Positions 7,554 through 17,404 are shown, counted from the first letter of the stretch. The stretch is 64,000 nt of DNA from Streptomyces sp. R41 (GCF_041053055.1 NZ_CP163443.1:7795001-7859000), one strand, 5' to 3'. Numbers and translations: made by a program. Notes: generated from the sequence alone by a model not told the origin.

Positions 7554-10415
7554 ATGCAGACCTCGTCGGACCGGCACGAGTACCCCGCTCACTGGGAGGC
7601 GGACGTGGTGCTGCGTGACGGTGGTACCGCACGCATCAGGCCCATCACCGTTGATGACGCCGACCGCCTGGTCAGCTTCTACGAGCAGGTCTCGGCCGAG
7701 TCGAAGTACTACCGCTTCTTCGCGCCGTACCCGCGACTGTCCGCCAAGGATGTCCACCGCTTCACGCACCACGACTTTGTGGACCGGGTGGGTCTCGCGG
7801 CCACGGTGGGCGGCGAGTTCATCGCCACCGTACGCTATGACCGCATTAATGCCGACGGCCTGCCCGCCTCCGCGCCCGCCGACGAGGCCGAGGTCGCCTT
7901 CCTCGTGCAGGACGCCCACCAGGGCCGCGGGGTCGCCTCGGCCCTTCTGGAACACGTCGCGGCCGTGGCCCGTGAGCGCGGCATCCGCCGCTTCGCCGCC
8001 GAGGTGCTGCCCGCCAACACCAAGATGATCAAGGTCTTCACGGACGCCGGGTACCAACAGAAGAGGCACTTCGAGGACGGCGTCGTACGCCTGGAATTCG
8101 ACCTCGAACCCACCGACCGGTCGCTCGCCGTGCAGCGCGCGCGGGAGCAGCGTGCCGAGGCCCGGTCCGTGCAGCGACTGCTCGCACCCGGCTCGGTCGC
8201 CGTCATCGGCGCGGGCCGCACACCCGGAGGTGTCGGCCGCAGTGTCCTCACCAACCTCCGTGACGCCGGATTCACCGGCCGCCTGTACGCGGTCAACAGG
8301 GCGCTTAAGGAGAAGGAACTCGACGGAGTCCCCGCGCACCGCTCCATCCGTGACATCCACGAGCCCGTCGACCTCGCCGTCGTCGCCGTGCCCGCGCCGC
8401 TCGTCCCCGAGGTCGTCGCCGAGTGCGGCGAGCACGGGGTGCAGGGGCTCGTCGTCGTCTCCGCCGGGTACGCCGAGAGCGGCCCCGAGGGGCGCGAGCG
8501 CCAGCGCGAACTCGTGCGCCAGGCGCGTACGTACGGGATGCGCATCATCGGGCCGAATGCCTTCGGGGTCATCAATACATCCCCCGACGTGCGCCTCAAC
8601 GCCTCGCTCGCGCCCGAGATGCCGCGCCCCGGGCGGATAGGCCTGTTCGCCCAGTCCGGCGCCATCGGGATCGCCCTGCTGTCCCGGCTGCACCGGCGCG
8701 GCGGCGGCGTCACGGGGGTGACCGGTGTGTCGACGTTCGTCTCCTCCGGGAACCGGGCGGACGTGTCCGGCAACGACGTACTGCAGTACTGGTACGACGA
8801 CCCGGACACCGACGTAGCCCTCATGTACCTCGAATCCATCGGCAACCCACGCAAGTTCACGCGCCTCGCGCGGCGGACGGCGGCGGCGAAGCCTCTGGTC
8901 GTCGTCCAGGGGGCGCGGCACGGCGGGGCGGCTCCCCAGGGGCATGCCGTACGGGCCACGCGGTTGCCGCACGCCACGGTGTCCGCGCTGCTGCGGCAGG
9001 CGGGGGTGATTCGGGTCGACACGATCACCGAGCTCGTCGATGCGGGGCTTCTGCTGGCACGCCAGCCGCTTCCTCCCGGGCCTCGGGTGGCGATCCTCGG
9101 GAACTCGGAGTCGCTCGGGCTGCTCACGTACGACGCGTGTCTTGCCGAAGGGCTTCGGCCGCTTCCTCCGCTGGATCTGACTACGGGGGCCTCCGCGGAG
9201 GACTTTCATGGGGCGCTGGTGCGGGCCTTGGCCGACGACAAGTGCGACGCCGTTGTCGTGACCGCCATACCGGCGGTGGGGGAGACGTCCGCTCAAGACG
9301 CAGCCTTGGCCGAGGCACTGCGCTCGGCGGCGGCCTCGCTTCCGGCGAAGCCGGTGCTGGTGGTGCATGTCGAGCTTGGTGGGCTCGCCGAGGCGTTGTC
9401 CGCGGCCGCCAGCACGGCACCACAGGCGGCTGAGTCGGCACCCGGCGCTGCGGGCGGTGCCCACCCTTCCCCACTCCCGGCCACGCTCGAGCGGGGGGAC
9501 CCCCATCGCCCTGCGGAGCGGTTGCGCACCGAGGTCGAAGCACCTGAAGAGGCTCGTCTCATCCCCGCCTACCCCGCCGCCGAGCGTGCCGTCCGTGCGC
9601 TCGCGCAAGCCGTGAAGTACGCCCAGTGGCGGCGTGACGCCGCCGAGCCGGGCAAGGTGCCCGAGTACGAGGACATCGACGAGAAGGGGGCCGCCGAGCA
9701 GATCGACGGGCTGCTCGCGCGGGGGGAGGGGCTGACGCTCGGCGGGGAGGAGACCTGTGTGCTGCTCGGGCGGTACGGCATCGACGTACGCCGTGCCCTG
9801 CCGGCGCCCACGCCGGACGACGCCGTGGCGGCCGCGCGAACCCTCGGCTACCCCGTGGCCCTCAAGACCACCGCCCCGCACCTGCGGCACCGCGCCGACC
9901 TGGGCGGCGTACGGCTCGATCTGGCGGACGAGGAGCAACTGCGGCGGGCGTACGCGGAGTTGACGGAGCTGTTCGGGAAGCCGGAGGAGCTGCGGCCCGT
10001 CGTGCAGGGGATGGCGCCGCGCGGAGTCGACACCGTCGTACGGGCGGTGATCGACCCGGCGGCCGGGGCGGTGCTCTCGTTCGGGCTCGCCGGGGCCGCC
10101 TCGGAGCTGCTGGGGGACACGGCGCACCGGCTGATTCCGGTCACCGACCGGGACGCGACCTCGCTGGTCCGGTCGATCCGGACGGCGCCGCTCCTGTTCG
10201 GCTGGCGCGGTTCCGCGCCGGTGGACACGGCGGCCCTCGAAGAGCTGATGCTGCGCGTGTCCCGGCTTGTCGACGATCATCCGGAGGTCGTCGCGGTCTC
10301 GCTGGAGCCCGTGGTCGTCGCCCCGCGCGGTCTGAGTGTGCTGAGCGCCACTGTGCGGCTGGCGCGCGCTCCTGTCCGCGACGATCTCGGCCCGCGGACT
10401 CTCCCCGTCGTCTGA
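7554..10415 (+). CDS. GNAT / acyl-CoA synthetase (NDP-forming) fusion, PatA-like protein acetyltransferase
   Basis: Bifunctional protein of 953 residues. An N-terminal GNAT acetyltransferase domain (about 15-175) carries the acetyl-CoA motif QGRGVA. An NDP-forming acyl-CoA synthetase follows: CoA-binding Rossmann fold from about 205 (SVAVIGAGRTPGGVG), a ligase-like middle region, and an ATP-grasp domain from about 720 to the end. Such proteins acetylate lysines, for example of acetyl-CoA synthetase, and GNAT-first order is known for the Streptomyces PatA type. ATG 7554 is preferred because the upstream frame overlaps the ptsH promoter; TACTCT seven bases before the ATG suggests a leaderless message. 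Confidence 0.85.
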   Translation: MQTSSDRHEYPAHWEADVVLRDGGTARIRPITVDDADRLVSFYEQVSAESKYYRFFAPYPRLSAKDVHRFTHHDFVDRVGLAATVGGEFIATVRYDRINADGLPASAPADEAEVAFLVQDAHQGRGVASALLEHVAAVARERGIRRFAAEVLPANTKMIKVFTDAGYQQKRHFEDGVVRLEFDLEPTDRSLAVQRAREQRAEARSVQRLLAPGSVAVIGAGRTPGGVGRSVLTNLRDAGFTGRLYAVNRALKEKELDGVPAHRSIRDIHEPVDLAVVAVPAPLVPEVVAECGEHGVQGLVVVSAGYAESGPEGRERQRELVRQARTYGMRIIGPNAFGVINTSPDVRLNASLAPEMPRPGRIGLFAQSGAIGIALLSRLHRRGGGVTGVTGVSTFVSSGNRADVSGNDVLQYWYDDPDTDVALMYLESIGNPRKFTRLARRTAAAKPLVVVQGARHGGAAPQGHAVRATRLPHATVSALLRQAGVIRVDTITELVDAGLLLARQPLPPGPRVAILGNSESLGLLTYDACLAEGLRPLPPLDLTTGASAEDFHGALVRALADDKCDAVVVTAIPAVGETSAQDAALAEALRSAAASLPAKPVLVVHVELGGLAEALSAAASTAPQAAESAPGAAGGAHPSPLPATLERGDPHRPAERLRTEVEAPEEARLIPAYPAAERAVRALAQAVKYAQWRRDAAEPGKVPEYEDIDEKGAAEQIDGLLARGEGLTLGGEETCVLLGRYGIDVRRALPAPTPDDAVAAARTLGYPVALKTTAPHLRHRADLGGVRLDLADEEQLRRAYAELTELFGKPEELRPVVQGMAPRGVDTVVRAVIDPAAGAVLSFGLAGAASELLGDTAHRLIPVTDRDATSLVRSIRTAPLLFGWRGSAPVDTAALEELMLRVSRLVDDHPEVVAVSLEPVVVAPRGLSVLSATVRLARAPVRDDLGPRTLPVV

Positions 10416-10536
10416 GCCGCCACCGATCCCCGCGCTCCGATCCCCACGCCCTGATCCATTCGCGTATCTGTTCCGTCCACGACAGACACCCGCGAGCGGT
10501 GCCTCGCAGTCAGTGGGCCCCCGTAGGATGGACGTC

Positions 10537-11124
10537 ATGGCCAAGACCAGTACGACGACCCAGGGGCTGCGAGCGGCGATCGAGCGCAGCGGCTACTACC
10601 CGGCCCTCGTGGCCGAGGCGGTGGAGGCCGCGATCGGCGGCGAGGCCATCCGGTCGTACCTGGTCCACCAGGAGACGACGTTCGACGCGAACGAGGTGCG
10701 GCGGCACGTCACCGTGCTCGTCCTCACCGGCAACCGCTTCATCGTGAGCCACACCGACGAGCAGAACGCGGACACGACGTCGCCGACGCCGTACGCCACG
10801 ACGTCTACCGAGTCGGTCAAGATCGGCCGGATCTCGTCGGTCGTCGTCAGCCGTGTCGTCGCCAACCCGGAGTCGTACACGCCGGGCACGCCGCCCCGCG
10901 AGGTCGTCCTGACCATCGGCTGGGGTGCGGTCTCCCGCATCGACCTGGAGCCCGCCGCCTGCGGCGACCCCAACTGCGAGGCGGACCACGGCTATACGGG
11001 CAATTCGACGGCGGACGACCTGAGCCTGCGCGTCAGCGAGGCCGGGGACGGCCCGGAGACCGTGCGCCAGGCCCTCGCCTTCGCGCAGTCCCTCTCCGAG
11101 GCGACCGCGGACATCACGCACTGA
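10537..11124 (+). CDS. DUF5998 family protein
   Basis: Conserved actinobacterial protein of 195 residues and unknown function. It is soluble, with no signal or membrane segment. A small cysteine/histidine patch, CGDPNCEADHGY, near residues 148-159 could bind metal. ATG 10537 is chosen over 10528 because TAGGAT at 10524-10529 looks like a -10 box placed for a leaderless start. Its TGA overlaps the ATG of the phosphodiesterase gene by one base, so the two are coupled. Confidence 0.75.
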   Translation: MAKTSTTTQGLRAAIERSGYYPALVAEAVEAAIGGEAIRSYLVHQETTFDANEVRRHVTVLVLTGNRFIVSHTDEQNADTTSPTPYATTSTESVKIGRISSVVVSRVVANPESYTPGTPPREVVLTIGWGAVSRIDLEPAACGDPNCEADHGYTGNSTADDLSLRVSEAGDGPETVRQALAFAQSLSEATADITH

Positions 11125-12311
11125 TGGCACTGCCCACCTGGGACCACCCGGAACCCCTCGCCGTCGACTCCGCGCCCGTCCCCGAGTACGGCGCCGGTTC
11201 GCTGGCCGACCTGCTGCCCACGCTCGCAGCGGGCATGGCCGTACCCGGCATGACCGTCGCGATACCCGAGCTGACCGAGTCCGACCGGAACTGCGTCTTC
11301 CTGATCGACGGTCTCGGCTGGGAGCAGCTGAAGGCGCACCCCGACGAGGCCCCCTTCATGACGTCGCTCCTGGCGACCTCCCGCGGCGGTACCGGCCGCC
11401 CGATCACGGCGGGCTATCCGGCGACCACCGCGACCTCCCTCGCCTCCGTCGGCACCGGCCTGCCGCCCGGCGCGCACGGCCTGCCCGGCTACACCGCGCG
11501 CAACCCGGAGACCGGCGAGCTGATGAACCAGCTCCGCTGGAACCCATGGACGGAACCGCGCGCCTGGCAGCCCTACCCCACGGTCTTCCAGCTGGCCGAC
11601 GCGGCGGGCGTGCACACCGCGCAGGTCTCGTCCCCCACCTTCCAGAACACCCCGCTCACCAAGATCGCACTGAGCGGCGGCACGTTCCACGGACGGCTGT
11701 CCGGCGAGGAGCGCATGGACCTCGCGGCCGAACAACTGGCCGCCGGGGACCGCTCGTTGATCTACACGTATTACGCGGAGGTGGACGGCAAGGGCCACCG
11801 CTTCGGCGTCGACTCGGACCCCTGGCGCGGCCAGCTCATGTATGTCGACCGCCTGGTCCAGCGCCTCGCGGAGCAGCTGCCGCCGCGCAGCGCCCTGTAC
11901 GTCACCGCCGACCACGGCATGATCGACATCCCCTTCGACGAGCAGCACCGCATCGACTTCGACGAGGACTGGGAGCTGCGCGCCGGGGTCGCCCTGCTCG
12001 GTGGCGAGGGCCGCGCCCGGCACGTCTACGCGGTGCCGGGTGCCGAGGCGGACGTCCTGACCTGCTGGCGCGAGGTGCTCGGCGAGCAGTTCTGGGTGGC
12101 CTCGCGGGACGAGGCGATCGCCGCGGGCTGGTTCGGCCCGCACGTCGACGAACGGGTGTATGCCCGGATCGGCGACGTCGTAGCGGCGGCTCGCGACGAC
12201 GTCCTGATCATCGCGACCGAGCGGGAGCCGAAGGAGTCGGCGATGGTCGGCAACCACGGCTCGATGACCCCCGTCGAGCAGCTCGTGCCCCTGTTGCAAG
12301 TACGCTCCTGA
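11124..12311 (+). CDS. Alkaline phosphatase superfamily protein (nucleotide pyrophosphatase/phosphodiesterase type)
   Basis: Metal-dependent phosphoesterase of 395 residues. Family motifs are the first metal site FLIDGLGW (near 56-63), the nucleophile region PATTATSLASVGTG (Thr, near 98-110), TADHGMID (near 256-263) and GNHGSMTP near the C-terminus. No signal peptide, so it is probably cytoplasmic; the substrate is unknown. It overlaps the DUF5998 gene by one base and is followed 48 bases later by thymidine kinase, suggesting a nucleotide-linked operon. Confidence 0.85.
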   Translation: MALPTWDHPEPLAVDSAPVPEYGAGSLADLLPTLAAGMAVPGMTVAIPELTESDRNCVFLIDGLGWEQLKAHPDEAPFMTSLLATSRGGTGRPITAGYPATTATSLASVGTGLPPGAHGLPGYTARNPETGELMNQLRWNPWTEPRAWQPYPTVFQLADAAGVHTAQVSSPTFQNTPLTKIALSGGTFHGRLSGEERMDLAAEQLAAGDRSLIYTYYAEVDGKGHRFGVDSDPWRGQLMYVDRLVQRLAEQLPPRSALYVTADHGMIDIPFDEQHRIDFDEDWELRAGVALLGGEGRARHVYAVPGAEADVLTCWREVLGEQFWVASRDEAIAAGWFGPHVDERVYARIGDVVAAARDDVLIIATEREPKESAMVGNHGSMTPVEQLVPLLQVRS

Positions 12312-12359
12312 AGCCACACCCCTCCCGATCTTCTGTTGCCGAAAGGTGCTCAACTCCCC

Positions 12360-13007
12360 ATGCCCGAGCTGGTGTTCTTCTCCGGAACGATGGACTGCGG
12401 GAAGTCGACGCTGGCTCTCCAGATCGAGCACAACCGCTCGGCGCGGGGCCTGCAGGGCATGATCTTCACGCGCGACGACCGCGCGGGCGAGGGCAAGCTC
12501 TCCTCTCGCCTCGGCCTGGTCACGGACGCGGTGGAGGTGGCGGACGACCAGGATCTGTACGCGTACCTCGTCGACCACCTCTCACAGGGCGGCCGGGCGG
12601 ACTACGTGATCGCGGACGAGGCCCAGTTCCTGGCTCCCCGGCAGATCGACCAACTGGCCCGTGTGGTCGACGACCTGGGCATCGACGTCTTCGCCTTCGG
12701 CATCACCACCGACTTCCGCTCCAAGCTCTTCCCCGGCTCCCAGCGCCTCGTGGAGCTGGCCGACCGGGTCGAGGTCCTCCAGGTCGAGGCCCTGTGCTGG
12801 TGCGGCGCCCGCGCCACCCACAACGCCCGCACGATAGGCGGCGAGATGGTCGTCGAGGGCGCCCAGGTCGTCGTCGGCGACGTCAACCAGGCAGAGGACA
12901 TCGGCTACGAGGTCCTGTGTCGCCGGCACCACCGCCGCCGTCTGACGGCCGCGACGGCTCGCGCGGGCGCCCTGTCGCCGGACGTGCTGCCGATCGCCTC
13001 GGCCTGA
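12360..13007 (+). CDS. tdk: Thymidine kinase
   Basis: Type II thymidine kinase (215 residues), salvaging thymidine to dTMP with ATP. The P-loop reads GTMDCGKST, the actinobacterial variant of GxMFSGKS/T. DEAQF holds the catalytic Glu. A zinc-lasso cysteine pair CWCGA is near residue 143, with a further cysteine in VLCRRHH. ATG 12360 has AAAGG at 12342-12346. Last gene of the DUF5998-phosphodiesterase-tdk run. Confidence 0.92.
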   Translation: MPELVFFSGTMDCGKSTLALQIEHNRSARGLQGMIFTRDDRAGEGKLSSRLGLVTDAVEVADDQDLYAYLVDHLSQGGRADYVIADEAQFLAPRQIDQLARVVDDLGIDVFAFGITTDFRSKLFPGSQRLVELADRVEVLQVEALCWCGARATHNARTIGGEMVVEGAQVVVGDVNQAEDIGYEVLCRRHHRRRLTAATARAGALSPDVLPIASA

Positions 13008-13028
13008 CCTCAGGGGCATTCCAAGGCC

Positions 13029-13832
13029 TCAGCGGACGGCGTGGATCAGCGAGAACATCGCCCCTTCCGGATCCGCCACCGTCGCCACCCGCCCGTAGGG
13101 CGAGTCGTGGGCGGCCTTGAGGACGTGCCCGCCGAGCTCGACGACGCGCTCGACGGCATCGTCCACGTCCGCGGCCTCGAAATACGTCATCCAGTGCGGC
13201 CCTCGGTCGCGGGGCAGGCCGTGGCCGACGCCGTGGACGCCGGCCACCGGGCGGCCGTCGATGTACAGGGTCACGTAGTCGAAGTCGGCAGAGACGACCG
13301 GCTCCAGCTCGTAGCCGAAGACCCCCTGGTAGAACTTGACGACGCTCTCGGTGTCGCGGGTCACGAGCTCGTTCCAGGCGGGGGTGCCCGGCACACCGGT
13401 GATCCCCGTGCCCAGGTGGGCCGCCGCCTGCCAGATGCCGAAGACGGCACCCGTCGGGTCCGAGGCGATCGCCAGGCGCCCCGCCTCGGCGGCGTCCAGG
13501 GGACCGACGCCCACGGTGCCGCCGCTGTGCCGTACGGTCCCGGCCGTCAGGTCCACGTCGTCCGAGGCGAGATACGGCGTCCAGGCGACGGGCAGATGCC
13601 GGTCGGGCGGAAGCTGGCCGATCCCCGCCACCTCGTGGCCGTCGAGCAGCGCCCGCACGTATGGGCCGAGCTGCTGCGGTCCCGGCCGGAACTCCCAGCC
13701 GAACAGCGCTCCGTAGAACTCCTGGGTCGCGGCCATCCCGTGCACCATCAGGCTCACCCAGCAGGGTGTGCCGGGCGTGTGCCGAGCGTGCGTTGTGCCG
13801 TTCAGGCCGGCCGACCCCCGTGCCTCGGTCAT
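13029..13832 (-). CDS. VOC family protein (two glyoxalase-like domains)
   Basis: Protein of 267 residues with two vicinal-oxygen-chelate repeats: residues about 22-135 (PCWVSLMVHGMAATQEFYGALFGWEF) and 148-265 (WNELVTRDTESVVKFYQGVFGYE). This arrangement is common in streptomycete lyase/dioxygenase-like proteins of unknown substrate. ATG 13832 has AGAGAG seven bases upstream; a GTG at 13838 would overlap that site. Convergent with tdk, leaving only 21 bases. Confidence 0.85.
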   Translation of the reverse strand: MTEARGSAGLNGTTHARHTPGTPCWVSLMVHGMAATQEFYGALFGWEFRPGPQQLGPYVRALLDGHEVAGIGQLPPDRHLPVAWTPYLASDDVDLTAGTVRHSGGTVGVGPLDAAEAGRLAIASDPTGAVFGIWQAAAHLGTGITGVPGTPAWNELVTRDTESVVKFYQGVFGYELEPVVSADFDYVTLYIDGRPVAGVHGVGHGLPRDRGPHWMTYFEAADVDDAVERVVELGGHVLKAAHDSPYGRVATVADPEGAMFSLIHAVR

Positions 13833-14156
13833 CGTCACTCTCTTCTCGGCCCCTCGCGGTGGCCGGTCACCTTCCGCTTACGAACACGCGTACCGCGGTC
13901 GCGTACGTGCACGCCCCGTGCCGATGTTCGCACCACCGGTCGCACCGCGCGTCCCGGCCGCGCCGCCCTTCAGCGGCGCACGGCCGGAGGATGCCCGGTG
14001 TGCCGTTTCCCGTCCGTTTCGGCGTGATTGCCGCGTGGTGTCCATCGTCTGTACAGCATGTGCCCGATCCCATACGCCTCGTGATCGGACCTGTCCGGCC
14101 GAGCAGAGTAGCCGGACCTGGACGACGCGGCCACCCCGTGCGCAAGGATGGTGGCC
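13833..14156. other. Intergenic region between the VOC gene and the rhodanese gene
   Basis: Promoter space for two divergent genes. I see no RNA gene, repeat or conserved operator in it. AAGGAT at 14144-14149 is either the ribosome site or a -10 box of the rhodanese gene. Confidence 0.5.
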
Positions 14157-14984
14157 ATGAACGCCATCATCTCCGCGTCCGAACTCGCGAGCGACCTTGC
14201 CGGACCGACCCCTCCGGTCCTCCTCGACATCCGCTGGCAGCTGGGTGGCCCGAACCTGCGCTCCGACTACGAAAAGGCGCACATTCCAGGGGCCGTTTTT
14301 GTCGATTTGGATTCCGAACTTGCTGGTCCGGCCGGTTCGGGGGGCCGGCATCCGCTTCCCGATCTTGAGGTCTTCGGCGCGGCGATGCGGGCCGCGGGAG
14401 TCTCCGCCGACCGCGATGTCGTTGTGTACGACGGCGGGCAGGGCTGGGGTGCCGCGCGCGCGTGGTGGTTGCTGGGCTATACGGGTCATCCGTCGGTACG
14501 CGTGCTTGACGGCGGGCTCGCCGCTTGGAGCGGGCCGGTGTCCTCGGAGGCCCCCACGCCGGCCCCCGGAACCTTCGTACCGGTGCCCGGTGCCCGGCCG
14601 CTGCTCGACGCGGACGGGGCGGCGGCGCTCGCCCGCACGGGGCTGCTGCTGGACGCCCGGGCCGGTGAGCGGTACCGGGGCGAGGTCGAGCCGGTCGACC
14701 CCGTCGCCGGGCACATCCCCGGTGCGGTCTCCGCGCCGACCACGGAGAACGTCACCGACGACGGACAATTCCTGCCCGCCACCGAACTCGCCGACCGCTT
14801 CAAGTCCCTCGGCGCGAGGGGCACTTCCGAGGTCGGCGTCTACTGCGGCTCGGGTGTCTCCGGTGCCCACGAGGTGCTCGCGCTCGCCGTCGCGGGCATC
14901 CCCGCCGCTCTGTACGTGGGCTCCTGGTCGGAGTGGTCCCGGAACGGCAGCCGCCCGGTGGCGGTGGGGCCCGACCCGCAGTAA
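14157..14984 (+). CDS. Thiosulfate/3-mercaptopyruvate sulfurtransferase (tandem rhodanese)
   Basis: Two rhodanese domains in 275 residues. The first (about 8-125) has no cysteine at the active loop (YDGGQGWGAAR) and is structural. The second (about 150-270) carries the persulfide cysteine in YCGSGVSG near residue 225. It transfers sulfane sulfur to thiols or cyanide. ATG 14157 is used rather than 14148 because AAGGA sits eight bases before it. Convergent with sepH across a shared terminator. Confidence 0.9.
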   Translation: MNAIISASELASDLAGPTPPVLLDIRWQLGGPNLRSDYEKAHIPGAVFVDLDSELAGPAGSGGRHPLPDLEVFGAAMRAAGVSADRDVVVYDGGQGWGAARAWWLLGYTGHPSVRVLDGGLAAWSGPVSSEAPTPAPGTFVPVPGARPLLDADGAAALARTGLLLDARAGERYRGEVEPVDPVAGHIPGAVSAPTTENVTDDGQFLPATELADRFKSLGARGTSEVGVYCGSGVSGAHEVLALAVAGIPAALYVGSWSEWSRNGSRPVAVGPDPQ

Positions 14985-15069
14985 CGGCGTTTCGGGTAGC
15001 GCCTCTTCGCGGTGGGACCCGGCCCGTAGGAGTGACCCTTCGCACTGGGGCCCGGCCCTCAGAAACAGC

Positions 15070-15104
15070 GATGGGGCTCGCGCCGAACCGGCGCGGGCCC
15101 CATC
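15070..15104. terminator. Bidirectional terminator between rhodanese gene and sepH
   Basis: A 16-bp stem with one G-T pair, 15070-15085 with 15089-15104 and a three-base loop, lies between two convergent stops, with CGTCGT following. Confidence 0.8.
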
Positions 15105-15117
15105 GTCGTACAACTGA

Positions 15118-16173
15118 CTAGTCCTGCTTCTTTCGTCGCGTACCGAAGACGATCTCGTCCCAGCTCGGGACCGCCGCTCTGCGGCCCGGGCGGACCCCGT
15201 CGGCCTCGGCCTGGCGGTCGGTCGCCCCGACGAGACGGTCGCGGTGGCTGCCGACCGAGCGGGGCATGAGGACGTCCGCGTAGGCCGAACCGGCGCCGGC
15301 CGAGGCCGCGGGAGCCGGGGGCTCCTCAGACTCGGGCTCCGGGGCAGGTTCCTCCGCGGCGGGACGCTCCGTGGTGGCGGGCCGCTCGGGCACCACCATG
15401 TCGCCCCGGAAGCTGGGCACCGCTTCCAGGAGGCTGGTGAGCGAATCCCGGTCGTTGGTGGACTCCTCGACCGGCTCGGGGGACGGGGACGGGATGCTGG
15501 GCCGCTCCATCTGCCGGTCCAGGGCGCGGTCCAGCGGACGGTCGCGCGGCAGGCGTGCGATCCGCGGTACGAACGGGAAGCTCGGCTCGGGCGCCGCGAG
15601 ATCGTCGGACTCGCCGATCAGCGAGCGCGCCTCGTCGTCGACGGCCTGGACGAGCCGCCGCGGCGGGTCGTACGTCCAGCTCGCCGAGTGCGGCTCGCCC
15701 GCGACCCGGTAGACCAACAGGACTTCCCAGGTGCCGTCGTCACGACGCCACGAGTCCCACTGGACGGTGTCCTTCTCGGCGCCGCGCAGCAGCAGTCGCT
15801 CCTGGACGGCCTCGCCGAGCTGGGGTCCGGCGTTCTCACCGGGGCGACGGACGGGAGTCTTCCTGGCGCGCTCGGCCATGAAGGCACGCTCGGCGAGCAC
15901 GGGCCCCTCGAAGCGGCGCACGCGATCGACGGGGATTCCGGCGAGTTGGGCGACTTCCTCCGCGGAGGCGCCGGCACGTATACGCGCCTGGATGTCTCGG
16001 GGGCGGAGATGGCTCTCCACCTCGATCTCGATCTGGCCGAGGCGGGGACGGTCGCCGCGTACGGCGGCGCGCAGACGCTCGTCAATCGGAAGCGTGTATT
16101 CCGTGCTGTCCGCAGCCTTCAGCACCAGCCGTGTGCCGTCGTTAGAGACGGCCACGACACGCAGTTCGGGCAT
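15118..16173 (-). CDS. sepH: Cell division protein SepH
   Basis: SepH (DUF3071), 351 residues, an actinobacterial partner of FtsZ that helps assemble division rings. The conserved N-terminal domain (about 1-170) contains the helix-turn-helix-like segment ASAEEVAQLAGIPVDRVRRF near 80-100. The rest is a long Pro/Glu/Ser-rich disordered linker ending in a conserved basic tail (VPSWDEIVFGTRRKKQD). ATG 16173 has GGAGG five to six bases upstream; an in-frame extension to 16260 lacks family sequence. Confidence 0.92.
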   Translation of the reverse strand: MPELRVVAVSNDGTRLVLKAADSTEYTLPIDERLRAAVRGDRPRLGQIEIEVESHLRPRDIQARIRAGASAEEVAQLAGIPVDRVRRFEGPVLAERAFMAERARKTPVRRPGENAGPQLGEAVQERLLLRGAEKDTVQWDSWRRDDGTWEVLLVYRVAGEPHSASWTYDPPRRLVQAVDDEARSLIGESDDLAAPEPSFPFVPRIARLPRDRPLDRALDRQMERPSIPSPSPEPVEESTNDRDSLTSLLEAVPSFRGDMVVPERPATTERPAAEEPAPEPESEEPPAPAASAGAGSAYADVLMPRSVGSHRDRLVGATDRQAEADGVRPGRRAAVPSWDEIVFGTRRKKQD

Positions 16174-16663
16174 GGGGACCTCCCGGGTGGTGCCTGCCGA
16201 CGTCACGTGCGTCGCTGCTTCCGCTAGTCGAGTGTGGCCTGCCCGGGTGCAGCCTGCCACAACCTTGCCGAGTTGCCCGGCGTGTCGGGCGCGGGCCCGG
16301 GATCGCCGTTATGGCACGGTTACCTATTCGCAACGCTAAGTGACGAACTCCATCACCCTGTGCAACGAGCCCCCTCCCGGCGGTCCTGCAAGGCCCCGGA
16401 CACCCTGGCGGGAGTCCGGACCCAGGGCTCGCAACAGTACTCCATTCGGGCCACGTGCGTGGATCGGCGCGCCGCCCAACTTCTAGTGGGGGGTGGTAGT
16501 TGGCCGCCCGATGCGCCGTTTTCGTGACCATGAAACGTGGCGCACTTCACGTAATCGCCAGAAATGGAACGAATCGTTTCGCCTGTACGTCCCTTTCTCG
16601 TGCAGTCGGTCGATCAAGTACGGGAAGGTCGATCAAGTTCGGAAGGGCAGGCAAGGTCCGGGA
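16174..16663. other. Intergenic region with a 19-bp direct repeat near its right end
   Basis: Divergent space of 490 bases between sepH and a membrane protein gene. The stretch GTCGATCAAGT occurs twice, about 18 bases apart, in 16608-16645, just before the membrane gene. No RNA gene or convincing ORF with a ribosome site is seen. Confidence 0.45.
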
Positions 16664-17404
16664 ATGCGTGAGAAGTCGGATGCCGAGGAGGAGCCGAAGA
16701 AGAAGCGGGTGGATCTGAGCGTTCCGCAAGTGGCGGGCAGCGCGGTGGCCGCGGTGGTGGCGGCCAAACTCGCCTCCTACTTCGGGGTGTACGGCACGAT
16801 CCTCGGCGCCGGAGTGGTGAGTGCGATCGCCACTTGCGGAGGCACCGTCTTCCAGCACTTCTTCAAGCGCACCGGCGAGCAGATACGCGACGTGACCGTC
16901 CAGGCCAAACCGAAGAGCCAGCAGGCGCCCGCCCCGGGTGAGTTCACCGAAGGGACCGTCTACCGCGCGCGGGTCAAGAGCTGGAAGCGGCCCGTGGTCG
17001 CCGCGGCGCTCGTCTTCGGCGTCACGATGGCGGGCATCACCACCTACGAACTGGTGTCGGGGCAGAGCTTCAGCGGCGACGGCAGGAGCACGACCGTGGG
17101 CGACGCCTTCAAGGGCAGCGGTTCCAGCCCCAACTCGGAGCGTTCGGAGCCCAGTACGACGCCCTCGACCGGGTCCTCTTCCCAGGAGCAGTCCTCCTCC
17201 GACGGCAGTGCCGGTGCCACCCAGGACGACGGCGGCAGCGGTACGGCCCCCACGTCGACGCCGAGTTCCAGCGCGTCCTCGGACGCGGAGGCCGAAGACG
17301 CCACCCCGACCCCCACGCCCGGCGTGCCTACGAGCCCAGCACCCGACGCAAGTAGTCATTCGCAAAACGCCGATCCGGGTCGAGCCGATCCCTCAGACCA
17401 GTGA
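16664..17404 (+). CDS. Membrane protein with Ser/Thr-rich extracytoplasmic tail, unknown function
   Basis: Not recognised. 246 residues starting MREKSDAEEEPKKKRV. A glycine/alanine-rich hydrophobic region (about 22-65, VAAVVAAKLASYFGVYGTILGAG) and a membrane segment (about 112-132, VVAAALVFGVTMAGITTYEL) are followed by over 100 residues of Ser/Thr/Pro/Asp tail, probably outside the cell. ATG 16664 has AAGGTCCGGG upstream. The last 25 codons overlap the convergent lactone oxidase gene by 77 bases, and the end of the tail may be under no selection. Confidence 0.7.
   Translation: MREKSDAEEEPKKKRVDLSVPQVAGSAVAAVVAAKLASYFGVYGTILGAGVVSAIATCGGTVFQHFFKRTGEQIRDVTVQAKPKSQQAPAPGEFTEGTVYRARVKSWKRPVVAAALVFGVTMAGITTYELVSGQSFSGDGRSTTVGDAFKGSGSSPNSERSEPSTTPSTGSSSQEQSSSDGSAGATQDDGGSGTAPTSTPSSSASSDAEAEDATPTPTPGVPTSPAPDASSHSQNADPGRADPSDQ

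Noticed and set aside
7398..10544. 1048-codon minus-strand frame
   Set aside because: Shadow of the PatA-like gene; low-complexity product and poor codon-position pattern.
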